A DNA stretch of 64,000 nucleotides from Silurus meridionalis (lineage: Eukaryota > Chordata > Actinopteri > Siluriformes > Siluridae), in assembly GCF_014805685.1 (NCBI RefSeq), contig NC_060896.1:14078389-14142388 (forward strand), in the 5' to 3' direction. Shown piece after piece: positions 25,745 through 46,048 of the stretch (position 1 is its first letter; each line of letters begins with the position of its first letter). The position numbers and the translations under genes are program-made. Under the pieces are notes generated by a model. It did no database searches. It was given only the letters and a program-made list of their open reading frames with translations, and was not told the origin of the DNA.

Positions 25745-25756
25745 TGTGGGGGGAGA
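25745..25756 (+). promoter_or_regulatory. Probable ERV polypurine tract
   Basis: The purine run GTGGGGGGAGA lies directly before a TG (25757) that would start the 3' LTR. This is the usual position of the plus-strand primer. Inference from position and composition. Confidence 0.55.
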
Positions 25757-26650
25757 TGTTTGGTCCTGATTCCTGAAGGAGAACAGAGTAGAGAAATGGA
25801 TGTTGTTAGTATTGAATTTGGAGGTTGCTTGGCCTCAAGAGGTTTGTGTAAAAGAAAGGACTGGGCCTCTTCATTGTTCTTCTCCGTTAGTATATTCTTA
25901 GCTTTGTGTGTGATTCTTTTTAAGCCTCAGAAGAGGGAATATATGGTATTTTTTGTAGCCCATATCACTTTAGCACATGTCACATAATTTAGTTATTTAT
26001 TATGTTATTCCTTGTGATTTATTTTGTTATTATTTATTGTGGCACATTTCACATTCACAGTGTTATTACTTTTTGTATTACTTTTTAATATGTGTACCAC
26101 TCAGTATAAGCAAAAAAAAGTGCACTCAGTATATCCACAAGTAAGACCTATGTGTGAGTGGGTGAAAGCATAAGTCGCATTCATGGTCAGTAGTTCCTTT
26201 TGCAGCCTTATAGGGAGTTTTTGCTCCCACACAATGAGTTTTGGTTCCGGCTGGTACAGGCTTGATTTTTTTTTTATAAAGATGAAAGGGCTCCACCACC
26301 ATTTAATCATCAGAAGGAGAAAGTACCGTACCTTTTGGAAAATAATGGTGCCAGACGACGTAGCTTTTGTCAAATTAAAACTTGGGGATGAGGGTAACCA
26401 TTGACAAATAAGAATAAGGGTTGTTATTCATGCTGTAAAAAGAGTATAAAAAGGCTGTGTTGGGCTGTAACTTTGAACACTTCCATGGAACGGTTTGACT
26501 TTGTTTTCTGCGAGAATAAAGCCTGAAACTTTGACATCACAACCATGGATTCTCTACTTAGTCTTCTGTTTCTGGTTGGTGTCGTTGTTCTGTTTTACTG
26601 AATTTGTTTGTTCTTGTCTCAATTAGTCTCCATCTGACAACCCTCGGATG
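25757..26650 (+). repeat. ERV 3' LTR
   Basis: Contains a TATA box in AGAGTATAAAAAGGC (about 26445) and a poly(A) signal AATAAA at 26515-26520, then CTGAAACTTTGACATCACAA shared with the 5' copy. It ends around GTCTCAATTAG(TCTCCATCTGACA). The exact 3' edge is uncertain by about 20 bases. Confidence 0.8.
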
Positions 26651-27636
26651 GAGGGGGACATGTCTCCTCCGTCCCCCCCAGGATTTACGCCCATGTGTCT
26701 ATCTATCTATAAACAGAAACTGCCAGTTATTTTCTCTTTCTTCACAGCCAGGCCTTGTGGAATATATAGATAGGCCCTGCAATGTACCAGCTTTTGCTCC
26801 CATTCTTAGTTACTATAGGTGTTGGCACAATTACTTCTATCTCAAGGTAGCAGGGCAATTGGATTTTACAGATGTTTTTGTTAATGATATATATTTATGT
26901 TATATACATATAATTTCAAATTTATCTGCATCTGACAGTCTCAAATGTTACATTTCCAGGTCTACAATTAAAGGTAAAATTTTACAGTAAAATGTCTTCA
27001 GACAGTATTCTGAATGTGCACCATATCAATTTTCATATGCAATAGAAGTTCGAAGTTCTGAAAAGGAGGGGATAACACATAGGAACATATATAGCATATA
27101 GAAATTAAGCAGAAAATAAAATTTCTGCACCTGACAGTCTCAAAAAAGTCAATAGGGGCTTTAAAACTTTTTTATTAAAATTTCTTTATATTGAATTTTT
27201 GATGTGTTTATTTTTCATAATGAATATAATGTGAATATAATGGCATATGAATTGAGTGTAAAACTTTCTCCTACTCAATATACACAGGGTCATTTAAAAA
27301 GAAAATAGAAAAAGAAATATTTTCATAGTAAATAAATGTACCTTAAATTAAAGACATTTTCATATGCACTTCTCTGTATGGCGCCCTCTACCTGCTCAAA
27401 ATCTTAAATCCTGGATCTTTAAAGGGGGAACTAAAACTTTTAATAAGCATCCAACTTTCTTCAACTATTTCTTAATTATATACTTATATTCTCATATACA
27501 AGAGTTGCCTTTCCATTAACATGCTTTTTTATGTCGGTACTTGCTGTTTTTCTTGCACTTTTTTATACAATTTTTACGTGACTTGGCAAAGAGGGGCAAA
27601 CTCAAGGAAAAATCTGCGTTTTAACTTTTACGTCCT
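26651..27636. other. Intergenic, upstream of chka
   Basis: No gene recognised. A G/C-rich near-palindrome (GGAGGGGGACATGTCTCCTC) lies at about 26650-26670, just past the LTR. The rest is AT-rich. Confidence 0.45.
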
Positions 27637-27676
27637 TTAATCTTTCACGAGCTCTCCGGCGTGGGCGTGGCTTGTT

Positions 27677-27772
27677 GGGGCGGGGATGAAGAGGGCCTGC
27701 TCTACACGTCCAATCAGAGAAGCCGTGAACAGATTCTGATGACGTAAAGTTCTGAGCAGCATCTTTAAATAG
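27677..27772 (+). promoter_or_regulatory. chka core promoter region
   Basis: A cluster of classical elements lies 150-245 bases before the start codon: GC box GGGGCGGGG (27677-27685), CCAAT box CCAATCAGA (27710-27718), a CRE-like TGACGTAA (27740-27747) and a TATA-like TTTAAATAG (27764-27772). The surrounding DNA is richer in G+C than the flanks. Transcription start inferred near 27795-27800. Confidence 0.65.
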
Positions 27773-27921
27773 GGCTCCAACATGCGAACGTCGTGATAAG
27801 CAAAAAAAAAAAAAAAGACTCGTAGCACGAAGTCCTTTTTTACCTTGTATACATTTTTTGGTTTATTCTCTATTAAAGACTAAACATTAAGTTCATCAGC
27901 CCGTTGTATACATCACCTTCC

Positions 27922-36077
<8,156 letters not shown>

Positions 36078-37690
36078 AAGCCATGTTATTACAGAAGATA
36101 CAAAAAAGCGAAGAAGCGTGAAGTGGAAACAGCAGACCTGGTTTTTGAATTCAACTTAAAGTGATGCTTTGCTACTATGATGCATATATGGTGCTGCACA
36201 TTTATATAAAGAGAGTTTAAATGTGTACTATGCTACTTGTCAGAGTTTATCCAAGTGTTGTATTTTAGATCGAAAAGTTCAACACATTTTTAATTCTGAA
36301 AGCTTCTATGCAACTTAAACAAAACAAAACAAAAAAAACCTAATACATATAAAGTCATGGGTTGACTCTTGAATAAAAAAACTGATTCAACTACTGCAAT
36401 AACATTTAGAAGCTCAGCTAGGTGGGAGTATTTGACCCCAAAGAGTTACGCGTGTCTGCTTTTATTATGGCAAGCAATCTCTGCTGTGTTATCTTTACAG
36501 CCTGCACTAGGAAATGTGAAAACGTGAGGTTTACAGTCGTGGACCTTGAGCTATATGGTGGCATGACAGACCAAACTGATTCAGCACTATGGCTTTTCAG
36601 TGATGTTAGACATTCAACTTGTTTTCTTAGTGAAGCCTTATGATCATGTGTTTGGTGTGGGGTTTTTTTTCTATACTTGACCCACTAGAAAGATTATAAT
36701 TTTTTTTTTATAATAGTAGGTTAAGAGGGCTATAGTGTAAGAAATCAAAAATACTTTGTGGAAGGTGATCACCTGTATTCACGTGAAAATTAGATCATGC
36801 ATGTGATCTGATTTTAAATTAGAAACTGGAGTCTGAAAAATATTTTTTTTTAGCTTACTAACTCACTAACTGATTTCAATTTGTGTATACAGTGTTCACT
36901 ATTAACTTGTGCTACATATTAATGATCCTTCCCTTTTTCATAGATAACACTCTTTGATCCACATAAGATCAATTTTTTGATTGATTTTTAAACTGCGCAA
37001 TGACATAAGTCATTTCTTTAAATGTATTATAATTTATAAATTGCCTGGAGTATAAGCTTAACTGTGTTAACTGTGATAAAATTATTTTTTTAATATTTTA
37101 CATTCTCTGCTACTATTTTTGAGTATATCTTTTGTTATATTTAGCTGCAGGTGTATATTACAGTATTTAATTTTGTTTTTAACTTTAGTGTGTGTCACTC
37201 ATGAGCCATGTATAAAGTATTTCTTTGGTTGGTAAAAAGTGGAATTTGGGTTTTGTCCTTTAATGGAAGAGGGATTTTCCTTAATAAGAAAGTTTTGTTT
37301 TGTGAAGGCATTTAAATCTTGCTAATTCCTTTTTTTTTCTTTTCAGTGTGCCTAGTCAACCTTTTTCCTAAGCTGAGAGAAATTCATACACATTCTGAAA
37401 ATGTAATCTTGAATTCCACTATAAAAACAAGGGGCCAATGGAAAACAAATAGTTGTATATATATATAAGTGAATGCAATGGTGTATAAATTATATACTGC
37501 AGACATGATCTGACTTCATGTATGTACAATTTTACAGGACAATTTAAAGCCAAACTACAGTTTGTGCTACAGTTTACTCTTTTTGTATTGTAATGAAGTA
37601 AGAAAGTGGCTTTTCAATTAAAAAAAAATGTTTAACCATGTTCTGTAGTAAAATGAAGTATTAATAAAAATATGCAAAACTATCCAAATG
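36078..37690 (+). other. chka 3' untranslated region
   Basis: AT-rich and non-coding. Candidate poly(A) signals are AATAAA at 36372-36377 and 37663-37668. The ORF at 36422-36643 has no recognisable domain and lies inside the UTR. Confidence 0.55.
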
Positions 37691-38213
37691 AAATGTCTTA
37701 TTTATTATAAATAAAATTGACAGTTTGGTACGTACCTAGGTTTTATTTTTGGTACGGTTAGAGGGAATTATGTAATACATAAAATTGCTTGTCATTTTTT
37801 ATCAACACAGTTTATTATTTTTGATCATCCCCATCTGAACAGTTTTAAATAAAATGCCTGCTTGGTTAAAAAATATATAAAATAATATTTTATAAAAACA
37901 AAATTGAATAGATCAAATTAATGCATTTTATTATTATATTGATTAAATTGAAGAATCAAATGAAAATGATAAAATAAATTGAAAAATTAAATTAAATAGT
38001 TTACATTTGTTAGACCGTTTGGGTTGTACAGATGTGAATGTAAGTGTGTGTATGTTTTACATTTATAATATTTAATTTAAAGATGTCTATAGATTCTAAA
38101 GATTCTACTTAGATTCTACCTAACTGTTCTACTTGTTTCAGCATAGTCTAACAAATGTCTTCATTCCTTCCATTCTTCATTTTCCTTCATTAAGAGAAAT
38201 TCTTTAAGCTGGA
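37691..38213. other. Intergenic, nothing recognised
   Basis: Very AT-rich, with no gene or recognised repeat. Confidence 0.5.
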
Positions 38214-38291
38214 CACTCTAAAGAATCCATAGTGTTAGGGTTAGCCGCTGGCCACTTCCTGGCCAGTGCTAGCGCTATGGATTCTTTAGTG
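38214..38291. repeat. 78-bp imperfect palindrome (foldback)
   Basis: The left arm CACTCTAAAGAATCCATAG and the right arm CTATGGATTCTTTAGTG are inverted copies. The centre CTGGCCACTTCCTGGCCAG is itself palindromic. Transcribed, it would form a long hairpin. It may be a tiny MITE or foldback. No target duplication is evident. Confidence 0.85.
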
Positions 38292-38584
38292 TTTTCATGC
38301 ATGCGCAAAACGAATTTTATTTCCGATATTGGGTGAGTAGCCACAGTGACATTGTGCTAACTCTTGTTTCTTTTTAATACCCCTGGTGTTGTTGTTTATG
38401 TTTGCAAGTTTAATAATAAAAAAGAGAAAAAGCGCTCAAACCTCGAGACAGAGACTAAACAAACTTGCAGTCCATCACTTTATACCTTCCTGAGGGAACC
38501 CAAATTTTAACTATGTTCCGCACTTAAAAACGATTGCATTTGATACCAAATGTGTACCAAAACGGAAGCCCTATACACAACCCA

Positions 38585-40570
38585 GCCATTATGGTTGCAC
38601 AAGCCAGTGCACTCTTAGTGCCGGTCTCAAGCCCAGATAAATGGCAAGGGTTGCATTAGGAAGGGCATCCAGCATAAAACATGCCAAATCAAATATGCGG
38701 ATCACAAAACTAAATTCCATACTGGATCGGTCAAGGCCCGGGTTACCAACGACCGCCACAGGTAATGTTAGCCAACAGGGTACCGGTGGAAATTGGACTA
38801 CTGTTGGCCGAAGGAGGAGAAGGAGAGGAGGAAGACGTCTACAGAGACAGCAGGGAAGAGAGAAGTGTAGGAGAGTGGAGGTTAGGGTTGGTACTTTAAA
38901 TGTTGGTACTATGACTGGTTAAGTAAGAGAGTTAGCTGATATGATGGAGCAGAGAAAGGTAGTTATGTTGTATGTTTAGAAAACCAAGTGGAAAGCAAGT
39001 AAGGCCAGCAACCTTGAAGGTGGGTTTTAAACTGTTCTACCATGGTGTAGATGGAAAGAGAAATGGTGTAGGGGTGATCCTGAAGGAAGAGTACAGTGAG
39101 AGTGTGGAGGTGAAGAGAGTTTCTGATGAACGTGAAGCTGGAAGTTGAAAATAAATGTCATTAGTGCTTATGCACCACAAGTGGGTTGTGAGATGGAGGA
39201 GAAAGAAAGATTCTGGAGTCAGTTACATGAAGAGGTAGAGAGTTTACCTAGGAATGAAAGATTGGTGATTGGGACAGACTTCAAGGAGCATGTTGGTGAT
39301 GGGAACAGAGGTGATGAGAAGGTGATGGGTAGGTATGGCCTTAAGGAGAGGAATATGGAAGGGCAGATGGTGGTAGATTTTGCTAAAAGTATGGAAATGG
39401 CAGTGGTAAATACTTATTTTAAGAAGAAGGGGTGATGTATAAGGGCGGAAGAAGGTGAAGAAGCGAAAGAAGGTGCACACAGTAAGATGAATGCAGGGGA
39501 CAGTGTAGCTAGACAGCATCGGATGGTGGTCTGTAGAATGGCTTTGGAGAAAAGAAGAAGAGGAGGAGAGTGAGGACTGAAAAAATAAGGTGGTGGAAAC
39601 TAAAGAAGGAAGACTATAGTGTGAGATTCAGCGAAGAGGTCAGACAGGGGCTTGTTGGTGGTGAAGAGGTGCTGGATGATTGGGCAACTACTGCAGAAGT
39701 GATAAGGGAGACAGCTAGGAAGGTACTTGGTGTGACACCTGGAAAGAGAAAGAAAGACAAAGAGATGCGGTTGTGAAATGAGGAAGTGCAGGAAATCATA
39801 AGGAGAAAGAGGTTGTAAAACAGAATTGGGATCGGCAGATAGATGTTCTCATGGCAAGGAGTACAAGGAGATGTGGCAGCAGGTAAAGAGCGATGTGGCA
39901 AAAGCAAAAGAAAAGGCATATGAGGAGCTGTATGTGAAGTTGGACACTTAGGAAGGAGAAAAGAATTTGCACCGATTGACTAGGCAGAGAGAACAAGCTC
40001 GGAAAGATTTGCTGCAAGTCAGGGAAAAAAAGCATGTGGATGGACAGGATGCCCGAGGAATGGAGAAGGAGTTTGCTGGTACCGATCTTTAACAATAAGG
40101 GAGATGTGCAGACCTGCAGTAACTACAGGGGACTAAAGTTGTTCAGTCACAACATGAAGTTATGGGAAAGAGTAGTGGAAGCCAAGCTGAGAGAGGAGGT
40201 GACCATCCATGAGCACCAGTGTGGTTTCATGCCGAGGAAAAGCACTACAGATGCAATATTTGCTTTGAGACTGTTGATAAAGAAGTATAGAGAAGGTCAG
40301 AAGGAGTTGCATTGTGTGTTTGTGGATTTAGAGAAAGCGTATGACAGGGTGCCAAGAGAGAAGTTGTGGTATTGTATGAGGAAGTCGGGTGTGGCAGAAA
40401 AGTATGTGAGGTTGGTGCAGGACAGTGTGACAGCAGTTAATTGTGCAGTAGGAACGACAGACTGGTTCGCTGTGGAGGTGGGACTGCATCAAGGATTGGC
40501 TCTGAGTCCTTTACTGTTTGCAGTGGTGAAGGACAGGTTGAAGGAAGAGGTCAGACAGGAATCTCACGAG
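38585..40570 (+). mobile_element. RTE-type LINE, 5' end and most of the ORF, decayed and 3'-deleted
   Basis: Starts at the same base as the 5' fragment at 5765. It encodes, with stops and frameshifts, a leader (RSRPGLPTTATGNVSQQGTG), an AP-like endonuclease (VRVGTLNVGTMTG, INVISAYAPQVG, IGTDFKEHVGDGNRG) and the front of the reverse transcriptase (CSNYRGLKL, HQCGFMPRKSTTDAIF, VFVDLEKAYDRVPREKLW). The catalytic YxDD box, thumb and 3' tail are missing, so the copy was truncated at its 3' side after insertion. Confidence 0.93.
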
Positions 40571-40799
40571 GCACTGGAAAACAGAGGGGTCACTAGAAAA
40601 CCCATATGGCTAGACCAGATATCTGAGGTGGCCTGACATGCTACTAAACACTGTCTTTTACTTATCCCCTTCCTGATGTGCCGCTGGTTGTATGTTGCGC
40701 AATTTTGTGAATAAACTTTTGAAACCCTGATAGTCAATGTGGGCAGATCCGAGGAGAAGGGCAGGAACACTGGTCACTAGTACTTCAGGAGCATGTTTA
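40571..40799. other. Spacer between LINE fragments
   Basis: No feature recognised. Contains an AATAAACTTTTGAAACC run near 40711 that could be the tail of an unrecognised element. Confidence 0.4.
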
Positions 40800-41985
40800 A
40801 CTTGACAGAGAGAGTGAGAGAGAGAAAGAACAGAAGAGGGGTGACAGGGAGAGAAAGATATGGATTATTAAGTATCCATATTGCTGTATAAAAGTAAAGG
40901 ACATTGTGCAGTTGGGGACTCTGACGAGACTCGCTATGGCAGCATAACTAAAATGGAGAGCCAGGAAGTAACACAGACATGAGAGATCTCTGGGAAAAGA
41001 GACGACTCACCACATCACGTCAACAAACCTGAGTGAAGACATAAGAGTGAGGGGACAACAGCATACAAATATCCCAGTTCACCGAACACTTTATATCCAT
41101 GATCTGCTTCTTTAAGAAAAACCTACCAAAAAAGGCTTGACTAAATATGTTTTCAGCTTTGACTTGAACACTGATACTGTGTATCAGTCTGAGCCCCGAA
41201 CACTAGTTGGAAGGCTGTTCCATAATTGTGGGGCTTTGTAGGAGAAAGCCCCCTCAGCCCTCTGTTGTTGTCTTCATTATTTGAGATACCAACAAATAGC
41301 CTGCCCCTTTTGACCTAAGTAGGCATGGGGGATCACAATGGTACAGAAGTTCACTCAGATACTGCAGCACAGGACTCTTCAGTGCATTAGTATTAGTATT
41401 TTATAATCAAGATTTTTATGGAGAGCCAATGTAGAAGTGTAGACTGATTAAAACAGGGTGATGGTCATATTTTCTAGATCTGGTAAGGACTCTTGCTGCT
41501 GCATTCTGGACTAAATGAAGATTATTTATGCACTTACTTGAACACCGAGACAGTAAAGTGTTACAGTAGTCTAATCTAGATATAACAAAAGCATTATTTA
41601 TTTTTTTTGCATCCTGTAATGAAATCATATTTCTAATTTTAGCAATATTTCTAAGTTGAAAGAAGGCAATTCTTGTTATGTTATTTACATGAGCCTCAAA
41701 GGAAAGACTATAAGACTAAGAGTCAATAATCACACCATGGTCTTTGACTGCTGTACACACTGAGATGAAAAGACCATCCAGAGATTCTACATAAGCCGAA
41801 AGTTTACATCTAGCTGCATGTAGTCCTAGTAAAAGTACTTTCGTCTTATCAGGGTTAAGGTTGAGTGTCTCCTGAAGGTACTTTTTCATTAAAATTTCCT
41901 CTGATACAGGCAGAGAATAAATGTGACTGTGTGTGGGTTCCAGACAGCTCAATATTGCAATAATGAGAATAAATCATACAGCTGG
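40800..41985 (-). mobile_element. L2-like LINE fragment, minus strand
   Basis: The minus-strand frames read LNPDKTKVLLLGL, then AFVISRLDYCNTLLS and LHLVQNAAARVLTRSRKYDH. These are hallmark segments of the C-terminal half of L2-type reverse transcriptases. About 300 bases of 3' UTR sequence follow towards 40830. Several stops are present. 5'-truncated. Confidence 0.85.
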
Positions 41986-42657
41986 CTTTTTTTTTAATTT
42001 TTAAAAAAGGTTTCTCCTACAAATGGCAAATGAGTTACTGTGGGTGGAAGGAGGCTTTGCTCATGACAGTGATGGGACTACTGTGTGATCTGTTTACTAG
42101 ACCGGATCTCTTTATTGATAGGATTGTTGAGTCCAAGCCATGGCATACCAAAGAGTCAATCAGCATTAACAAAACAAAAAGAGTGCCTGAGTAACAAAGT
42201 ATGCTGGCAACTGTAAATGCCCTGAGACAGAAACTAGAACGGACTCACTGTTGAGTGGGGATATGAAAATCCTTGATTGCAAAACTGTGTCAATAAAGAA
42301 AGCAGCATGTTATGTAACAGATCACTTAAAAAAACAAAAAAACAAAAAACAACAAAAACATACAGTCAAAACAGAGCCAGCAGTAAATTGAAAGTGAATT
42401 TGCCATAAATGTAAAGTTAATCTAATCTAGATTCGGCACACTAGGTATTACAGTCTAATAATTAACAAACACATCAACAACGCACAGCAATAAAGACAGT
42501 GTCCCACCCTAAACAAAGTTCAGTATGTACACTCTCAATCTCAGAAAAATAAGCACACGCCTCACATTTCAGCAACCATTTTAGTTTATCTTCTCAAGGG
42601 ACAATACAATAGAAATGAAACTCGGATATATTTTAGTCACTGTGCATCTTGTACAGA
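41986..42657. other. Intergenic, nothing recognised
   Basis: A-rich sequence with AAAAACAAAAAAC runs near 42330. No feature supported. Confidence 0.45.
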
Positions 42658-45165
42658 CATTTACATTTACATTCATTGCATTTAGCAGACGCCCTTGTCC
42701 AGAGCGACATCAAAAATGGCTTTGAATCTCGATCAATGTATAAATCTAAACTGATACACTAGACAACAAACTTGAGATAAATCATCCTACAACTCTGTTT
42801 AGAGGATTTTTTAAAATGTATAAAACAAAGCAAACCTGGAAAAGTGCTAATTTAATTGTTTCAGAAAAAGTTAGGTCTTAGCCCGTCACTTGGATATAGC
42901 CAGTGACTCCGCTGATCAGACACTGGAAGTTAATTCCACCACCTCAGTGCCAGAACAGGTTTAACAGTATGCATTTACAGAACAGTATATTTACCTCTTA
43001 CCCTGAGAGAAGATGTACCAGTCGAGCAGTGCTGGAGGATCTCATGCAGTGTGGTCCTGTGTGAGGAGTGATGAGGTCTCTGAGGTAAGATGGTGCTGGT
43101 CTATTTTTTACTTTGTAGGCAAGCATCAGTGTTTTGAATCTGATACGTGCGGCTACCGGAAGCCAGTGGATGTAGCACAGCAGTAGGGTGATGTGGGAGA
43201 ACTTGGGCAGGTTAAACACAATATTGTTCAGAGGTAGACCTGACAGTGGAGAGTTGCAGTAGACAAGTCTTGAAATGACAAGAGACCTAACCAAGCATCT
43301 GAGCAGCCTCTGATGTTGTAAAGAAGGAATCAACAAGACGGAGTCACATTAGCAACATGTGTGGAGAAGGACAGTTGACTGTCCATAGTCCATAACCCCA
43401 ATGTTGCAAGCGGTGACTGAAGGGGAGAGCAGAGAGTTATAAAGAGACATTCCGAGATACTGACCTGGAGTTGAATCACCTGGGAAGACGACCAGTTCGG
43501 TTTTGCTGGGAGTGAGTTATAGTTGATAAGCACTCATCCATGAAGATATGTCCACCAGGCATGCCGAGATCCAAGTGGAAGCTATGGTATCTGAGGAAGG
43601 GGCAGAGAGGCTGAGCTGAGTGCCATCAGCATAGCAGTGGTAATACAATGAATGTTGGTATATGACTTAACAAAGGGAGCGAGTATAGAGGAAGAAAAGG
43701 AGAGGACCAAGTATGAGAGTCTGCGTGGTGTGGACAACCTCCAAGTTACCTGGTATAAGCAGCCTTCCAGGTAGGAAGCAAACCATTCCCATGCTGATCC
43801 ATGGATACTGAGGCTCCTGAGGGTAGACAAGAGAATCTTATGATTGACTACATCATATGCTGCTAAAAGGTCTAGGAGGATAAGTACAGATGCCAGCTTG
43901 GCTGATCGAGCAGCATGTAGTTTCTCAGTGACAGCCAAAAGGGCCGGCTCTGTGGAATGTGCCACTTTAAAGCAAGACTTGCTTTAGATTTCCTCAATCT
44001 TCTTATCATAGTCAAGTCAAATCGAGTTTACTTCTATAGCGCTTTTCATAACAGACATTGTCTCAAAGCAGCTTTACAAAATTAAGGTGAACGCTGTGTA
44101 TTTATCCCTGATGAGCAGCCATGGCGACTGTGGTAGGGAAAAACTCCCTTAGATGTTATGAGGAAGAAATCTTGAGAGAAACCAGACTCAAAAAGGGAAC
44201 CAATCCTCATTTGGGTGATCAAGAGTGTGATTATAAATCTTAAAAACAAAACAATCACTGGAGAGTGAGAACTATCGATGTCCTTTCTACAGTCTTCTAC
44301 AGTCATTTGAGGTTATGAAACCAGGAGCTACTGAACAACTCATAAAATAGCTCAACATTTGAGATAATCATGGAACTCTACATGAAGTGGAATCCAAATG
44401 GCGCCTGTATGTTTTTAGATGGTTCGGGATGTTTGAGGGTTCGGCATCTAGTTCTTTAAAGGTCTATAATCTTCATGAGGTGGGACGTGACTGGAGCTGG
44501 CGCAACCTCAGGATGCCTCGGGATATGTAGAGAAAGATAAGCAGTGGAGAGTAATTGGTGTAGCTGCTGTTTATAATATTAACAAGCACAAGTTTATAAT
44601 GTGCATTTGATCAGATGTACTGGAGCACAAGCTTATGATATGTGATATGTGTTATGCGTAGGCCTTGCTAAAAAGATACGTTTCATAAAAAGAGGCAAAG
44701 TCTTTGGCAGTCAGGGAGGATGGAGCAGGTGTGGCAGGGGGTTGAGTAGGGAAGAGTAAATGTTGTGAAGGTTCCGAGGATCTTGTGCAGAGGCCTCAAA
44801 CTTATTTTTGTAGAAGGCAGTTTTAGCAGAAGTCACATCAAGAAATTTGGTCAGGAGAGCATAGAGGAAGGCAAAGGTCTTCATAAAGTTGCAATTTTTT
44901 CCACTTTCTCTCCGCTGATCTAAGTTCTTGATGAATGCTGCCCAAAATTTCTGACAGCCAGGGGGCGGGACAAGACGTTTTCTTGGGTTTAGTAGTCAGG
45001 GGACAGAGGAGGTATATGTTTGAGGGAAAAAAAATAGAGAAATGCTTCAGTGGCTAAGAGGTAATAGGAAAAGGAGTCAGGGTCAGAAAGAGTACATGAA
45101 GGATAAAACAGATTAACAGTACACGTTAGCAGTACAGATTGAATGTCTTTTAAAAATAACAACAT
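42658..45165 (-). mobile_element. L2-like LINE, minus strand, interrupted
   Basis: The 3' tail ATTTACATTTACATTCATTG lies at 42658-42680 (antisense). It is followed by RT pieces: LHWLPVAARIRFKTLMLAYK, VISRLVYCN, then HSTEPALLAVTEKL and LILLDLLAAYDVVNHKILL near 43780-43960. The sequence at about 44690-45165 resembles the upstream part of the same ORF, which places a separate repeat (44010-44690) within the element. Many stops are present. The upstream boundary is uncertain. Confidence 0.78.
44010..44690 (-). mobile_element. Repeat copy (L2-tail/SINE-like), minus strand, inside the L2 element
   Basis: On the minus strand it ends with TAAAGCTGCTTTGAGACAAT, AAAAGCGCTATAG and a TTGACTTGACT tail. 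This is the same sequence family as the plus-strand copy at 56925-57412. It includes the shared block GTTTCTCTCAAGATTTCTTC and the ACTCCGTGGAG-like middle. Confidence 0.75.
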
Positions 45166-45957
45166 ACAGCCATTATTGTCAAAATACCTGCCAACAAAAG
45201 TGAGCACACCCTAAGTGAACACATTTTATGGTTTCACGAACTTTGCTATCATACAAAATTACCATATGGTGTGCCACTGTGTTACATAAGTAATCATGTT
45301 TACCAGTTTTGAAAGGAGGACACAAAATTGATGTATTACTTTTATTTTATTAAAAATATATGATTAATAAAATGATATATACCAAGTTGATATAACTGTA
45401 CTGTACAATCATAAAATAAGAACAGTATCTGTTGTTTTGAAGTAAGTGCAAGGTTGTAACATGTATAATAGGCACACACCTACCCACTAACTTAGAATAA
45501 AACTAAGTTTGTTCCAAGAACACCACCAAATAACAACACCACCACAGGGCATTACATAACATCTGTGGTCTACCGATTAGACCCAAAAGTCACAAATTAT
45601 GCTACACTGCACAAATGATTAATTACTAAGCAGCAACTTGTAAGTCCCAGAAGCAATTTCTCTTGTCATCAGAAAAACTGTGAAATTTGCCTATAAGGGA
45701 TAAGAGGGTGTGAGAAAAAAGTGCAGCAGCAGATAACCATTTTTTGCCACATCTCGGATTTCGGTTTGAGATAAAAAATTGAATTTTTGAGATTGGAATT
45801 TTAGCAGCAAGAAGTACTAACTCATGATGGTAGCAGCAGAATAAATTTAGAAGTCTATGGAATTAATCTGATGTTTTTATTGAGAAATGCAAACAAACCA
45901 ATTTTATCATGCAATATAAAAATGACCTAAAACACACTGTCAACATAAGACTTCATC

Positions 45958-45960
<3 letters not shown>
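45166..45960. other. Intergenic with a possible Tc1-like terminal repeat
   Basis: CAACAAAAGTGAGCACACCC at about 45190 looks like the end of a Tc1-like element, but no partner end is found. The rest is AT-rich and unassigned. Confidence 0.35.

Positions 45961-46047
<87 letters not shown>
45961..46047. repeat. (GATA)n microsatellite
   Basis: About 22 copies of GATA. A short continuation, TAGATAGATAT, lies just past the Tc1 insertion at 47120-47130, so the array was split by that insertion. Confidence 0.95.
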
Positions 46048-46048
46048 T

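Larger units (their letters stand above)
16640..26650 (+). mobile_element. Decayed endogenous retrovirus with two LTRs
   Basis: The two LTR-like regions share long stretches, including CACTTCCATGGAACGGTTTG and TGACATCACAAC. They bracket remnants in the order RT, RNase H, integrase, then an env-like region with a transmembrane segment. The RT style (motif LRAVN) is nearest the gammaretrovirus/epsilonretrovirus-like ERVs of fish. All genes are broken by many stops and frameshifts. The copy is further disrupted by RTE, hAT and Tc1 insertions, and it has no coding capacity for a virus. The outer limits are approximate because the 5' LTR start is eroded. Confidence 0.85.

Noticed and set aside
16640..26650. 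An intact or expressible retrovirus
   Set aside because: All coding regions have many stops, frameshifts and deletions, the gag region is unrecognisable, and three other elements interrupt it.
39145..40636. Endonuclease and reverse-transcriptase ORFs as host genes
   Set aside because: They are collinear pieces of one decayed RTE LINE, sharing its 5' end with 5483-5765.
41416..43965. Minus-strand ORFs as host genes
   Set aside because: They contain L2-type reverse-transcriptase segments broken by stops.
45961..46047. CRISPR-like regular repeats
   Set aside because: Simple GATA tandem repeat with no spacers, in a vertebrate genome.
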